This document shows, one piece after another, positions 1 to 14,154 of a DNA stretch of 54,743 nt. Numbering within the stretch: position 1 is the stretch's first letter; each line of letters opens with the position of its first letter. The notes beneath the pieces are model-generated. The model was not told the DNA's origin. It saw only the letters and a program-made list of their open reading frames with translations, and ran no database searches. The DNA is from Lojkania enalia (lineage: Eukaryota > Ascomycota > Dothideomycetes > Pleosporales), in contig ML986607.1 of NCBI GenBank assembly GCA_010094045.1, positions 1-54,743 on the forward strand, in the 5' to 3' direction. A program made the position numbers and the translations under genes.

Positions 1-3000
1 CTACTAAAACTACTAAAACTATATTAGTCTTCTATAACCTATAGTTTAAATAAGTTTAGAGCTCTTATACGCTCGTATATAATAAAGTCCGAACCCGATC
101 TAAAGAAAGTCCGTTCTCTTATTATTACTCTTATCTTAGCTAATACTTTCTACTTTAATATAAAGAGGAAAGAGAACGAGTTTTTCTCTATATCTCTATA
201 TAAAATCGAGCGGCTAATTAAAGATAAGTAAGCCCTAGAGCTAGAAAATAAGGTTGAAAATAAAGTACTAGTAAATCTCCGATTACTATCTAAATACTAT
301 AAGTATTAGAATATATTTAGTAAAATTGCGGCTTATTAATTACTAGAATACTATTCTTATAATTATAAAATTGTTCTTATAGAACCCTTCTCTAATAGTT
401 ACAGCCTGTTATATAAGTAGAATATTAAGAAGCTGGAGGTAACTAAAAAGTATATTATAGATAATCTATAGTATAGGTATATTAAGTAGAGTTAGAGCTT
501 TTTTATATCTCTAATCCTTTACGTTTATAAACCTAATAGCGACCTATATATCTATATAAATTATTGTAAACTTAATACTCTTACCTATAAGAATATATAT
601 CTAATACTATATATAGATAAACTTCTATCTAGACCTATTAAGATAGTAATCTTTATTAAGTTTAACATTCGCGCGGCCTTTAATAAGATTAGAATAAACT
701 CTAGTTCTAAGAAATATACTACCTTTTAGACTCGATACAGAACCTATAAGTATAAAGTTCTACCTTTTAGATTATATAATAGCCTAGTAACTTACTAGTA
801 CTATATAAATAACGTACTAATTAACTATCTAGATAATTTCTATATTACTTATTTAGATAATATCCTTATCTATTCTAAAGATAAGGCGATATACGCTATC
901 TACGTTAAGAAAGTTCTTAAGAGATTATATTAAGTAGGGTTATAAGTTAATATTAAGAAGAGCGAATTCTATATTACTTAAACTAAATACCTTAGCTATA
1001 TCCTATTAAATAAAAGCCTTAAGGTTAATTTAGAGAAGGTAGAAGTACTGCGTAACTAGTAGCTATCTACTACTATAATAGGTGTAAAATCCTTCTTAGG
1101 TTTTACTAGATTCTATTAATAGTTTATACTAGAATTCTTACATATTATAAAGCTAATTATTATACTATAGAACTCTACAACCTCTTTTATATAGATTTTA
1201 GAATGTAATATTACCTTTAAGAAATTAAAGTTAGCTCTATTAAGTATACCTATATTCTACTACTTTAACCCTATATTAGAAATAAAAATAGAAACTAACG
1301 CCTCTAATAGAATAGTTATAAGAATACTATTATAGAAATATTCTAATAGAAAATAGTACCCTATAATATTTTATAGTAAAATTCTATCCGGTTTAGAACT
1401 AAACTAAGAGATTTATAATAAAAAACTATTCGCAATTATTACTATATTTAAGTAATAGAGGGTAGAATTTACTTCTATAGCTACTAGAACTCTAGTATAT
1501 ACTAATTATCGCTTACTCGAATATTTTATAACTATAAAGGTACTTAATACTTGTTAGATTTATTAGACCGAGAAATTAGCTTAGTATTAGTTCCGAATTA
1601 AGTATACTCTAGATAAAAATAATACTAGAGTAGATATCTTTAACCGTTACGAATAAGATATAAAAAACTTAAAAGTAGCTTAAACCGATAACTAGTTAAG
1701 AGTTCTATTTAGACTATATTAACTTTACCCCTAAATTAATACTAAATTAGCCTAGTCTTATATTATCTAAATAATAATTTAAGTAGCTATATTAAATATT
1801 ATTAAAGACTAGGAGTAGGTTATATTACTAGACTCTCTAGAGTTAATTAATATATTACTATAAAAAAACCGAGCCTCCTTTATATAGGAACGTACCCTTT
1901 TATCTTATAAGTATTAGATAGAGAATAGACTACTCCTCTATAATAATTACTTATATATTCTATTAGATTCAGGCCTTTATATATAATTTATATAAGAGAC
2001 TTATAACTAAGTATCCTCTATATACCTAAGCGCTACTAAAACCTATTAGTTACTATCCTAGAAGTACTACTAGAAGGGTATAGAAACTACTTATAAACAA
2101 TATATATAAAATTATATTCTATACTATAAAGCTTATCTAATATAAACCCGAACCCTAGGTTTTATCTACTTATTTCCTATACTAAATCGACTAATATAGT
2201 ACCTATATATTAACTTTAAAATTTTTCCTATAGATAAGTCCGGATATAATTAGATTATAGTAGTAATTAATCGCCTGTCTAAATAAGCAGTATTTATCCC
2301 CTACTATCGTATAATTAATATACGGGGAATAGCCGAATTATTTATTTAATAGGTATACTACTTTAGCTATACGCCTAAAACTATTATTTTAAACTAAGAA
2401 CCTTAGTTTATATCTAGTTTCTAGTCTAAATTCTGCTATATCTTAGGCGTAAAAATTAAACTATCTACTACTTATTATAAAGAGACTAACAGATAGATAG
2501 AGATTATAAATAAGTATATTAATCAGAGACTACGCCCTTTTATATCCTTCTACTAGAACAACTAAAGTTCTCTATTACCTATAATCGATTAAATATAAGC
2601 AACTCTACCTTATATAACTATTAGAATATCCCTATATTAGATCCTATACAGATTTAAGCCCTATTAGAGTTAGGATTAAAAATATTCTATTAATCCTATT
2701 ACTATAATAGATAAATTAAATTATAAAGATGCTTTAGCTTTAACAACTTATATATATATAGCCTAGGAAACTGTAAAAGCTAATATTAAGAAGACTTAGG
2801 ATTTTATATAATCTATTATTAACTATTACTAGTAACTAATTAATTAGTAGATTAGTAATATAGTCTACCTAAATATTAAGAACTTTATAGTTTAGAGACT
2901 AAGCCGAAAGCTATCTAATTAATAGAAGGGCCCTTTTAAAGTACTAGAATAGGTTAGAAACTTATACTATTTATAACTACCCCTAGGGTTGAGAATATAT

Positions 3001-3440
3001 AATATCTTTATACTAAACCTACTATATAAGAACCCCTAAGACCTTCTACTAGAGTAAGAAGCTCCGAAACCACCTGCTATTGCTATTAAGAGGGTAGAAG
3101 AGTAGGAGGTTAAAGAAATACTAGCTAGTAAGCTATATTATAAGACCCTTAAATACCGTATAAAATAGATAGAATATAATTCTAATCTAGTCTAGTATAA
3201 AGCTTTAAATTTTATAGGTTTATTTTATAAGCTAAAAGCTTTTTATAATAAATATCCGAATTAGTTAGAACTTTTAAGAGCTCTAACTAAATAGATTAAA
3301 GTATACGAGGATAGTATAGAGAATATAGATTACTTAGTAGACGATAATATATAAGAGTTAAGTAGTAGATTAGAAAACTAAATTATAGGCCCGAAATTAC
3401 TCCTCTATAGAATCTGGAGGGTCTAATAGTAGACTATTAG
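1..3440 (+). mobile_element. Ty3/gypsy LTR retrotransposon, RIP-degraded pol (3' half)
   Basis: Plus-strand remnant of a gypsy polyprotein, cut off by the window start. Read through its stops, it shows reverse transcriptase at about 520-960 (a YLDNIL box where the family has YLDDIL, i.e. Asp changed to Asn), RNase H at about 1200-1600, integrase core at about 2190-2560 and a C-terminal chromodomain at about 3120-3330. Stops are nearly all TAG/TAA and CA dinucleotides are almost absent, as RIP produces. It is the same family as the minus-strand element at 44,094-51,248: position 1 aligns with about 48,800 there. No open frame survives. The order RT-RNase H-integrase-chromodomain fixes it as Ty3/gypsy (chromovirus type). 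Confidence 0.88.
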
Positions 3441-4462
3441 ATACCTTTCTAGTTCTCTCCTCTTCTACCCTTCTTTTTCTTTCTTCCCTCTAGACTTTTT
3501 TTAAACCTCTTCTACTTTATCTTTAACCGCCTGAGAGTGCTGTAATATTAGTCTAAAAGCTAGATACTAGAGTTTTTAGGGCCGAAACCTAATAGAATAA
3601 CTTAGTACCCTAATAGAATAAAGCTACCTAGATACTAGCCTTAAAAAGGCTAGCTTTCTAACTCTTTATAATCTAGGCTATAAACGTTAGACTGTAAGTA
3701 GACTCTAAAATAGCCTTAAAAACCATCTTTTTATCCTTCTTATCCCCTACGTATTAGGCTACTACTTATAGTTTAAGATAGCCCCGGAGGACTAGAAACT
3801 TCTCCTTATAATAGGAGGGGATCTATAAATATATTAGTAGTAAATATTCTACTAGTATTAGATGTAATTTATATAGGGTTATACTTTTTATTTTATAAGG
3901 TATAATACTCGCATTTTTTTAATCTTAGGGACTAAAAGGTAAATATTATATACTGCTTATAGACAAGCGCGTATATAGCTTAAAGGTAGATAATTTAGAA
4001 GGCCTCTAAAAAGGCTCTAAAAGATAGGTAGAGTAGTATATTAATTAATTTTTTTCTATAAAGCATTAGTAATACTTTAATAATTAATAGTACTAGAGAT
4101 ATATAACGATATATATAGAGTAGAAGTTATTATTTAGTTAAGGAAGCTTAGTTAATAGTAATCTAGCGATATACTAAGGCTAGTAAACACTTGTTATTAT
4201 ACGCGACGAAATTGTAATATTAATAAACTGTTATAATAGTAGTTACTAGCTAATATATAGGTTAATTATACTTACTATAAAAACCTTACTTAATATTACG
4301 TTAATATATAAACGTATCTCTATAAGTAACTATATATATTAGCTCTTACTAATAAATACCTCTTTAAAGAAATTTCTTTATACTAGAATCTATCTGTAAT
4401 AGCTCCAATTCCCTCCTAAACTAGTATAGATAGGGACTATCAGCCTACGAAGAGAGGGGTAG
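3441..4462 (+). mobile_element. 3' untranslated region and polypurine tract of the left gypsy element
   Basis: About 1 kb of non-coding sequence between the end of pol and the LTR, matching in reverse complement the region 44,354-45,400 of the right-hand element. It ends in a purine-rich tract (GAAGAGAGGGGTAG, 4449-4462) directly before the LTR, the expected place for plus-strand priming. The right-hand copy has AAGGAGGGGGGTAG at the same position. This tract shows that the LTR begins at 4463 and not about 0.9 kb earlier. Confidence 0.65.
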
Positions 4463-4741
4463 TATAATAATGCGAAGAAATCGTTCCACGAAAAGCTTTA
4501 TATACAACCTTATCCTAAAGCTTTTTACTTATCTTATTCTACCCCCAGCTCCGCCCCTTTTCCCTTCCGTATATAGTTATATACTCCCTCCTAAGTAGCT
4601 TAGTAGTTCTTCTATATCCTTTTGTATAAGGCCTATAGGTGTTAATAGAATTCTTAGGTCCCTAAACCCTTATATACTCCTATATATCTCTAAGTAGATT
4701 CGTACCGCATTTAAACCTATTATCTTACCTATACTATTATA
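4463..4741 (+). repeat. LTR of the left gypsy element (279 bp)
   Basis: Reverse-complement homologue of the LTRs at 43,225-43,503, 44,094-44,353, 50,989-51,248 and 52,878-53,156. The least mutated copies run from TGTAACGATGC to GCGCCGTTACA; here RIP has changed the ends. The copy is 279 bp, like 43,225 and the solo LTR, whereas the two LTRs of the complete right-hand element are 260 bp, so two LTR length variants exist in this family. Confidence 0.75.
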
Positions 4742-7700
4742 TTTATAGAGTTATCTTTACTATTAATCTATTTAATTTCTATATTCTTCCTCTTCTCGTA
4801 TAATTCTCGGATTAATATAATATTAATTATTAGTCTCTTCTTATTAGTTATATTAAGTTTAATAAGATAGTTATATAGAGATTTTAAATCTATATAGATA
4901 ATAATAGAAATTTATAGTAGCTATAAGGTTTATATAATCTATTATAGTATTATATTAAGGGTAATTATACTATTAAATTCTTCTACTATTCTATATAGTT
5001 TACTTACTAGTATAGAGTAAGTAATATATTTATACTTTATAGAATTCTAGTATATAATATTATCTTAGATTTTAAAATCATTTCCGGATCTTATATAATA
5101 TTCTATATCTAATATAATAATATACCTAAGTTATAAACTTAAATTCTTATTATTTATAAACGAACTATCTATAAAAATAAATAGCTTTATATAATTTAGT
5201 TATAATAGTATATATTTTAACCTATAGTCTAGGTTATTAATCTACTATTAGATCCGTATACTAAACGCCTTAATATTATTATATAAAAGTTCTATTATTT
5301 ATATAACTATAGATAGATTAAATATAACTTCTAGTTTATAAATTAATATAATATATACTCCTCGTATATATTATTAAATATATTTCTAGACTATATTCTT
5401 ATTATTTAAATTAATCGTATATAGGTTATTAATCTACCCTTTTTAGGTTAGGATAATATTATCTTATATAAGGCGTATCTTCTCTCTATTATACTCTAGA
5501 GGTTATTTATATAAAAGAACTATTTTTAGTTTCACGCGGAATATAGCTTTATAGAGTTCTTCTTCTTCTTTTTATACGAATTCTAGTATAACTATATTAA
5601 AAGTATTATCTATCTATAGTCTAGTAATATTAAATACCATAGTATCTTTATCTATAATTAGTAGGTACGGGTTATATAAGGAGATTTTTATCTAGAGCTT
5701 CTCTTTATAGTAATTATAGTACGTTTTAAACTAGTATAGACCTAATTTAGCTATATTATATAGCGGTTATATAACCTTAAAAATTATATTCGGCGGGAAA
5801 TTATTTTATATCTCCTTTAACAGTCTAGTATATAATATATAGATAAGTTTATTAGTAGATTATATATACGTTTATATAATATCCCTTAGTTTATAATATA
5901 TTCTATATAATATAATAAGGGATACGCTTAGAACGAGGATAAGTTTCTAGCTTATCTACTAGATTATAAGTAATTATATAAGAATCTCTTCCTTTTTTAT
6001 ATCTAAATATCCGGCAAAAATAAGTTATAATTTCTCGTATAGTTAGGTAGTCTTACCTTTAATTTCCCGTATAAGATAGAAATTAAATATCTATCTAGAA
6101 TATAATAAGAGATTATATAATTAAACTTTAAAGATACCTTCTATAATTAAGCTATCTATTTCCGCACGGTTAAATTCTTTAAATAGTACTCTTAGGGTAG
6201 TAATAATACCGTTTATACGCAGCTTTAAAGTAAATATATAATTAGACTCTTCTTTCTATAATAGAAAAGTCTATAGTATTTCTTATACTAAAGTCTTTCT
6301 AGGTCTTCCGCTTCTTCTTAGCTTTATTTCTAGTTTCTAGTCTTATTCTAGTTTATACGTTTTATCTTATATAATATTCTTATCTAGAGTAGATTCTTTT
6401 TATATAGTATCTTCTATAGAAATAGAGACCTTCTAGAACCTTCCTCTTAGCTGGAGAGATAGTTTTAACTTTAGTTTATAAGTAGGTTCTAATATAAACT
6501 TCTTTAGCTTTTCTCTCTTTTTTATAGTTAGAGGTTTATATTATATAGATATAGGTTCGTCTAAATCTAAAAGTTTTTAATATTATAAGTTAAAATCTTC
6601 CTCTTCTATATAGTAGTATAGTTTAATATATATATAGTAGAGTTTAATTAGACTATTCTCAGTATTAATAATAATATCTCAATCTTTAGTACCTTTAATT
6701 ATATATAGACTAATCTATCTCTTCTTCTTCCTCTATATTATTACTTTAGAGTTGAGGGGAAGGTTTAGGATATTATATATTATAGGTCCGTTCCGTATAT
6801 AGATTATACGGTTAATATCTACCTTAACTCTCTTATTCTATAGTACTTTTATTACTTTTTATATAGTTTAAGCTTATATAGTAATATTAGGTAATAGTAG
6901 AGAGTTCTAATTAATTATAAAGTAAATACTAAATACTAGAAGTATTAGTACTAAGCTATTTAGACTAGTAGTATTATTAAGAGCCTTAACTACTATTTAG
7001 AAGATACTTTTATTATCTATATAATCTCTAAATTCTATTCTAAAGATATTATATATATAGTAGAGAAGAGTATATATATATTTAATCTTTCCTACTATTT
7101 AATATACTTTAACTAGTATCTACTTATAAGTAGCTCCTATAATCTTTATATAATTACGAAAGTCTTTAGATATAAAGTTTATATTAGAGTTATATATAAT
7201 ATAATTAGGTAGACTTTAGTATATATTAATCTAATACTTATAGAGGGTATTTTAAATATTTTATATAGATATAAACTTTAGAAATATAGCTACCTAGAAG
7301 GAAGTTCCTATATTAATTATATATAGTACATTTTTATTATTAATCTATATAACGTTAATAATAGCTTTATAGTTAAAGTATAGGTTATTCTTAATAGAGA
7401 ACTTAAATTAGTATAGTACTAGATCGTATAATTAACATATATAGTAGAACTTCTTAATCTCTTCTAGTACGGAAGTATTAACATTATATCTAGCATTTAT
7501 TAGTATCCTATATAGTCTCTCTATACGAGAATATCTAAATCTACGGTAGAGGTAGCAAAGTTTAGTCTTAGTAAAGAAAGATATACTTTTCTTTTTACTA
7601 ATATTAAAGAATAGGTATTTCTATTTATATATAACTAGAACTATAATATTATCTTTACGTATAATAACATTTAGTATATTATTAAAATACGCGCTAAATC

Positions 7701-8450
7701 GGTTAGCGTTAGCTAGATAAAGAAGAAAGGGTGTTAGTATATCTAGGATATAATATATAATAGAGCTAATAGAGTTGTTAATCTATATAGTACCTATTAA
7801 TCCCTTTAAACTCTAGCTACTAAAACTAATATTTGCTTAGCTTAGTATCTAGTTAATCTTTATATAAGAATTCTCTTATATATATATTTTAAGCTATACC
7901 CTACTAACTATTAATATTTTAGCTGCACCTGTATCTTACAGTTTACCTTAATAGGCTATATAATATTAGTCTTTAAGAATAAACTATTTAGTATATCCTT
8001 CTAAATCGATATTATAAATATCTTTACCTATTATATAGTAGAGGTATATAGTAGTAGTAAGGTAGTAGGCAGCTTCTTTACCTTCTTCCTTATTTAAGTC
8101 TAGATCCTTATCTTTATTTAAGTTATTATCCTCGTACTCTAATTCCCCTTTAAATTCTTAGATATATACGATAATTTCTTTATATAAGGGGGGTATATTA
8201 TAGAGTCTCTTATATAAGGTAATATATTAACGTATTACTTACGTACGATTAGGATAGGAATAGTTAAATAACTAACATTCTTCCTTATAGTAGACGAAGC
8301 ACTTCTTTATATATATATCTCTTAATTTTAAGAAAGATTACTATATAAGAGGTCGTAGTTTATATAATCCCCTTAAATCTCTTCTATATAGCTAAAGTCT
8401 ACGTGTATAAGAGGCTGAATAGAATTTTTAGTCTATATAATATAAACTAA
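4742..8450 (-). mobile_element. Ty1/copia LTR retrotransposon, RIP-degraded
   Basis: Minus-strand copia polyprotein relic. From low to high coordinates the reading goes from RNase H (about 4950-5170, with a FIDSSF box), through the C-terminal part of reverse transcriptase (about 5350-5740), to the GAG-pre-integrase/integrase region (about 7330-7560, with the zinc-binding H-C cluster partly recognisable) and gag-like sequence up to about 8450. Integrase lying upstream of reverse transcriptase is the copia order, opposite to gypsy. Stops are of the RIP type. LTRs and exact ends could not be fixed; the 3' end abuts the gypsy LTR at 4741. Confidence 0.75.
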
Positions 8451-9338
8451 CTAGGTTCTATAGGTATATATTATTTTATCTATTAATTATAACTTAGAAT
8501 ACTATATATAAGTTACTAAACAGGATTTTATATATAGGCTTAATTAAGAATATAGCCTATTTAAGCTCTAGTTATCTTTAGTATACTTATATAACTATAG
8601 TATAGAGTAGTACTTCGCCTTAGAAGTTTATACTAAAAGCTTTCTAAGTAAGAGTAAGCTTATTAATTATCGTCTTAAGAACTTTATATATAAACTTATT
8701 TAGATTCTCTTATTAATATTATACGAGTATTATTATAGTCTAGTCTATCTAATACTAGTTATAGTTAATATTTATATTAAAGTACTAGTTAAGAAGTTTA
8801 TATAGAGCTTTCTAGGTATAACTAGGACTAATATTATAAAGATAGTATATCTACGTACAATCCTTAAGAATATTTAAGAAGATATTTATATATATAAGTT
8901 TATCGATATCTAAATAATAGTATAGCTCGATAAATATTATAGCCTTATTAGCTAGAATATTATATAAGCAGCTAGTATAGTTATTCTTCTTCTTCTATAC
9001 CTTCTAAAACTATATAATCTTTTTAGAGGCGAGTTTCTCTAGCTTATATTCTTATATAAGTAGTAGTTAGTATAGGTTTAAATAGTAAGGTACTAGTATA
9101 GGTATAAGATACCTAGTATCTAGTATTATATATATATTAGTTAGTTCTAGTATAAATATTATATAGACTTAATTATTATATAATAGTATTTAGGGTATAG
9201 ATATTTAGAAAGGTAGAAGAGAAGTAGGTTTAATCTCCTCTTAGGCTTAAAGTTCTAAAGCTGGTATCTAGATAGATATTATATAAGGTTCTCTTCTAGG
9301 TATAAGTACTTTATATAAGATTTTAACTAATAGTATTA
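8451..9338. other. RIP-mutated sequence, origin not recognised
   Basis: AT-rich and CA-poor, with no open frame. On the plus strand, around 8580-9000, one frame reads as protein-like sequence broken only by TAG/TAA, so it probably derives from a coding region of another mobile element. I could not assign the family. Confidence 0.4.
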
Positions 9339-11186
9339 ATATATTCTACTATCGAAGCAGCTAAACTATTAAAGTAGCTACTTTTTTTAACGCAACGAAT
9401 ACTATATATAAAAAGTTAATTTACTTAATACTAATAAGAAATCCTATATATAATATACTTTCATCTAATTTAGAATTTTTCCTACTATCCTTTTAGCACG
9501 TACAAGCGTTATATCCAGTCTTACTATAGTTACTATAATAGTGTTAAGCTGGTTAAGTTCTTTCTTAAGTATTAGTACTACGAATCTTCTTAAAGAGCTA
9601 AGAGCCTATAGATGCTTTAGTAGCTATATATAAAGATCCCTCGCTATATAATACTATACTACTATACTAAATATACTTTCTTTTACGCGTTTTATACTTA
9701 GTTACTTCTTCTAATTATCTTTTAAGCTTAGAGTTGCGAGTTTAAAGAAGCGTATTCTAATATAGTATTAACTTAGTACTTTTTATAAGCTGTAAGAATC
9801 CTTCTTATACCTCTTTTAGTAATTATATAAAGGACTTTCGTATAAGTATTAATTATAACCTAAATTTATATATATTACTTAGAGTTTTAAACTATTAAAA
9901 GTCTTTTTATAGAAGTAGTTCTAGTAGAGTATATAGTCATATATTAAGACAATCTAATATAACCTATACGTTTAGAGGAATAATTTCTATTACTTTAAAA
10001 GCCTTTTTATAGTTCTCGTATATAAATATATTAAAAAACGCGTTTTTAAAGGCTGGAAGAAAGCCTTCTTTATTAATATAGTAGACGCGTTGGTATACTA
10101 AGTCTTATATATACTGTAAGTATTTTAGCTTTAATAATAAGAAGTAAATTATATTAAAAGGCTGAAGTATATATAATAAAAAAGAAAGTATATAAAGCGT
10201 TAGGATCTTTTATATAAGGTAGTAATCTTTAAATTCCTAGGTAAGGTAGCTTTTATAGCTGTCTAAAATAAGTAGCCTATATAATCCTATCTAATATATC
10301 TTTATATACTTATTAAAGTACTTTAGCTACTTAAGACTAAGCGCGTTATTTATCCAGCCGTTCTTAGAGACTAAAATTTTCCAATTGTATAATATACCTA
10401 CTTCTATATACTATATAAAGATATAGATACGTCCTTTATAGATAATAAATAGTAGGGTTATATATATAGTAGTATAGATACTTTAGATAACTATAACCTA
10501 TTTACAATTACCTAGCTATATAAGAGTAGGCCTTATATAATATTCTAAACCTGTAATAACCTTTATAGTACTAATAATACCTATCTAAAAGCCTATCTTA
10601 TTAAAGTTGTAGATATTATTATTATATATACTATATTTTATAATTATATCTTATACGAGCTTAAACTATATATTAATAACTTCTAGATTCTCTTATTTTA
10701 TTTTTTAGCAATCCTTTACTTAATTAAAGGCTGTTTTAAGCTCGTTTATACGCGCTATAAATTGTTTAGACTAATTCTTTTCTATAGATATTCTACTATA
10801 TATACCTAATAGTTTATCTATTATATCTACTACTTTATATAGCCGAGGCGTAAATCCTCGCGAATTAAGGTAAAAAATATATTATACAATTGTTTATTCT
10901 TCGATTACTATAAGCTTCTAGTAATTTAGTTATATATAAGGGCGAAACGCGATTCTATAAAGTTAAGTAGAGAGTTGTTAATATTATATATTAAAAGCTA
11001 TAGAAGCGCGTTATATACTCTTAAATTAGCCTGATTTATACGCCTATAAGGTAAGCTTAATTCTACCTTCTTATTAAATTAATAGAAGGTCGTATTATAA
11101 ATTTATTATAGTTTATACGTAATATTTATAATATTAAGAAAAAGTGGCCGCTTCGATAGTTTAGCTACTTTAATAGTAGAATACGT
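9339..11186 (-). mobile_element. pogo/Fot1-like DNA transposon, family A copy 1 (complete, dead)
   Basis: A 1848 bp element with inverted ends of about 45 bp and a TA on both sides (9337-9338 and 11,187-11,188). The better preserved end reads ACGTATTCTACTATTAAAG inward. The transposase is on the minus strand. The box around the first catalytic Asp (family pattern NFDETGF) reads N-F-N-K-I-G-F followed by a stop near 10,587-10,606, so Asp became Asn and Glu became Lys by G-to-A changes. Stops are frequent. Each end holds two 17 bp direct repeats (CTATCGAAGCAGCTAAA, then CTATTAAAGTAGCTACT), likely transposase-binding subrepeats. This is the reference copy for the family-A fragments below. Confidence 0.85.
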
Positions 11187-12329
11187 TATCTCTATATAAA
11201 TAAGAGTTTATATTAGCTTATCTATTATATACCTTCTCTTAAGAATATCTCCTATTACCTTTTTATACGGGGTGCTAGATTAATAGTTAAAGTATATATC
11301 CTTACTTTCTACTATTTCTATTATTACTCTATATATTATACGGTTAGTTACTTAGAAATAATATTTATTCTATCTATTAAAGTCTACTATAATCTTTAAT
11401 AGTATTTCTTTTTATAACTTTATTATTATATATAGTTCTAGTAGAACTTATAGTATATATAATAACAGCTTATAGTTACCTAGTTAAGATTCTAGGTTAA
11501 TAGTATTCTTAATATACTTAAACTTTATATCCCTCTTTAAAATCCTCTTAAATATTTTTATATCCTTCTCTAATTATTTATATATATATAGTTTTTCGTA
11601 TATTAGTTATCTATTATCTTCTAATTCGTGCGGATTTAGTATATTATTATTAGTAGGTATTCTAGATAATTTAGCTATTATTAGGTTAGTAGTTACTAGT
11701 TACTTATTTATATAACAGTTGTTAGTTATTACTAGTTACTTATTTATATAGTAGTTGTTGGTTGTTACTAGTTACTTATTTATATAGCGGTTTTCGGTTG
11801 TTACTAGCTATTTATTTATATAGCGGTTGTTAGTTATTATATAGTAGAGCTATATAATTACGTTCTTCCTTTATATAAGGCTTTCAGCTGTCTATACGCC
11901 CTATTCTAGGCCTAATATAGATGCTTTAAGTTCGTACGAGTAAAAGAATTTAATCTCCCTTCTTCCTTACAATTCTTACCTAGAAAGAAAGGTGCGAAAT
12001 AGAGATATATAATAGTTATTATACGTTTAACTCCGTTTTTACTCTTACTAATTTACGGTCGAGAGTTTAACTACTAATTAGTATAAAATAGACTCTATCA
12101 GCTAGCTTAGTATTAGTAAAGTAATATAGGGTAGAGTATAGTATTATATAGTATATATAGTATATAGGGGTAGTAGAGTAGATAAGTAACTATTTTATTA
12201 ATTGCTGTCGGGTACTATATACCTAGTTAAAAGGGCTATATTAAATACGCGCTTAGTTTAAGTATATATATTATATTACATATTTTAACTATATAATATA
12301 TACTTTAACTCTATATAATATTTACTATT
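11187..12329. other. RIP-mutated spacer with a tandem repeat, otherwise unrecognised
   Basis: About 1.1 kb between two family-A copies. It holds the 36 bp tandem repeat at 11,696-11,839. From about 11,880 to 12,060 composition is slightly less AT-rich. No motif or open frame was recognised. Confidence 0.4.
11696..11839. repeat. Tandem repeat, 4 copies of 36 bp
   Basis: Four consecutive 36 bp units start at 11,696, 11,732, 11,768 and 11,804. Each opens with CTAGTTACTTATTTATATA or a close variant. Differences between units are mostly C/T and A/G. The period is a multiple of three (12 codons), so the array could derive from a repetitive protein segment, but no open frame remains. Confidence 0.85.
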
Positions 12330-12901
12330 CAGACAATTATATATATTATATTTTATAATTATATCCTATATAAGCTTAAACTATATATTAATAACCTTTA
12401 AATTCTCTTATTTTATTTTTTAGTAATCTTTTACTTAATTAAAAGTTATTTTAAACTTATTTATATATACTATAAATCGTTTAGACTAATTCTTTTCTAT
12501 AAGTATTCTACTACGTACGTCTAATAGTTTATCTACTATATCTACTACCTTATATAGCTGGGGTATAAATCCTTGTAAATTAAGGTTAAGAATATATTAT
12601 ATAATTATTTATTCTTCGGTTACTATAAGCTTCTAATAATTTAGTTGTATACGAGGGCGAAATATAATTCTATAAAGTTGAGTAGAGAGTTGTTAATATT
12701 ATATATTAAAAGCTATAGTAGCGCGTTATATATTCTTAAATTAGCCTGATTTATACGCCTATAAGGTAAGCTCAATTCTACCTTCTTATTAAATTAATAG
12801 AAGGTCGTATTATAGATTTATTATAGTTTATATATAGTGTTTATAATACTAAGAAAAAGTAGCCGCTTCTATAGTTTAGCCGCTTTAATAGTAGAATGCG
12901 T
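12330..12901 (-). mobile_element. pogo/Fot1-like transposon, family A copy 2 (5'-truncated fragment)
   Basis: Matches copy 1 from about 10,640 to its right end, including the inverted end with the paired 17 bp repeats (CCGCTTCTATAGTTTAGCCG region) and the terminal GAATGCGT followed by TA at 12,902-12,903. The other half is missing. The start coordinate is approximate. Confidence 0.75.
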
Positions 12902-12903
12902 TA

Positions 12904-13611
12904 ATTTAAATATTATAATCTATATTATATAAGAAGTATATACAAGTATAAAGATATTTTAAATAATATAATTTTTTAGATATTTTTTCTTATCTACTTT
13001 ATTAGTTAACTTTTTATAAGAATATTAAAAATAAGATATAATAGTATTACCTAAGTAATTTATATAATTAGTATAATAGTATCTACTTAGAGTAGAATAA
13101 TAAAGAGAAGATATTAAGGATATATATAGTAGTAATAGAAATAGTATACTAACTCTATTATATATTAGATTAGAGTAGAATAACTTTTAGGCTAAGAATT
13201 TAGGAAGAGAAGATAGAATTAAAAATATCTTTAGTAAGACTCCTCTTTTAAACTCTATTAAGATCTAGAATTTTATATAGTTAGTAGAATAAGATTAGTA
13301 TAAAATATATAATATATTTAGTTATTTATTTAACTAAATAATTAAATATATTTAGCTATATAATTAACTAAATTATTAAGTATATTTAGCTATTTAGTTA
13401 ACTAAGTAATTAAGTAAAAAGAATATTAGAGAAACTAAATTATATTTAATAATCTTATAACTCTAATCTTTATAGTTCTTTATAGTTAACTTAAATATCT
13501 TCTATATATTCTACTTATATACTTCTATTATAAACTAGTAAGAATAATTTCTATAGTATATAATTACTCTTAGTTATTACTCTATCCTATATATAGCTAA
13601 TTAGAAGCTAT
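12904..13611. other. RIP-mutated spacer with a short tandem repeat
   Basis: Extremely AT-rich stretch between family-A copies 2 and 3. Apart from the 34 bp tandem repeat at 13,315-13,416 nothing could be recognised. Confidence 0.4.
13315..13416. repeat. Tandem repeat, 3 copies of 34 bp
   Basis: Units start at 13,315, 13,349 and 13,383, each beginning TATTTAG and containing AACTAA and ATTAAGTA-type segments. Each unit also has internal dyad symmetry around TTAACTAA. Confidence 0.75.
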
Positions 13612-14154
13612 TATATAGTACTATAAGTTTTCTTAAAAGGCTAAGAATCTATAAATATTTTAGTAGCTATATATAAAGATCCCTTATTATATAATACTAT
13701 ACTACTATACTAAATATACTTTCTTTTATATATTTTATACTTAATTCTCTCTTCTAATTACCTTTTAAATTTAAAGTTATAAGTTTAAAAAAGTATATTT
13801 TAATATAGTATTAATTTAATACCTTTTATATACTATAAGATTTCTTATTATACCTCTTTTAATAATTATATAAAGGACTTTTATATAAGTATTAATTATA
13901 ATCTAAATTTATATATATTATTTAAAGTTTTAAACTACTAGAAGTTTTCTTATAAAAGTAGTTCTAGTAAAGTATATAATTATATATTAAGATAATCTAA
14001 TATAACCTATATATTTAGAGGAATAATTCTTATTAATTTAAAAGCCTTTTAATAGTTTTTATATATAAATATATTAAAAAACGCGTTTTTAAAAACTAGA
14101 AGAAAGCCTTCTTTATTAATATAATAGATATATTAGCGTGCTAAATTTTATATA

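Noticed and set aside
3546..4741. A 1.2 kb LTR for the gypsy family
   Set aside because: Homology between copies first suggested this, but the polypurine tract at 4449-4462 (and 44,354-44,367), the 5 bp duplications TAACC and AGTAG, and the solo LTR all place the LTR at 260-279 bp; the rest is 3' UTR.
11696..11839. CRISPR-like array
   Set aside because: The 36 bp units are contiguous with no spacers, and the genome is eukaryotic.
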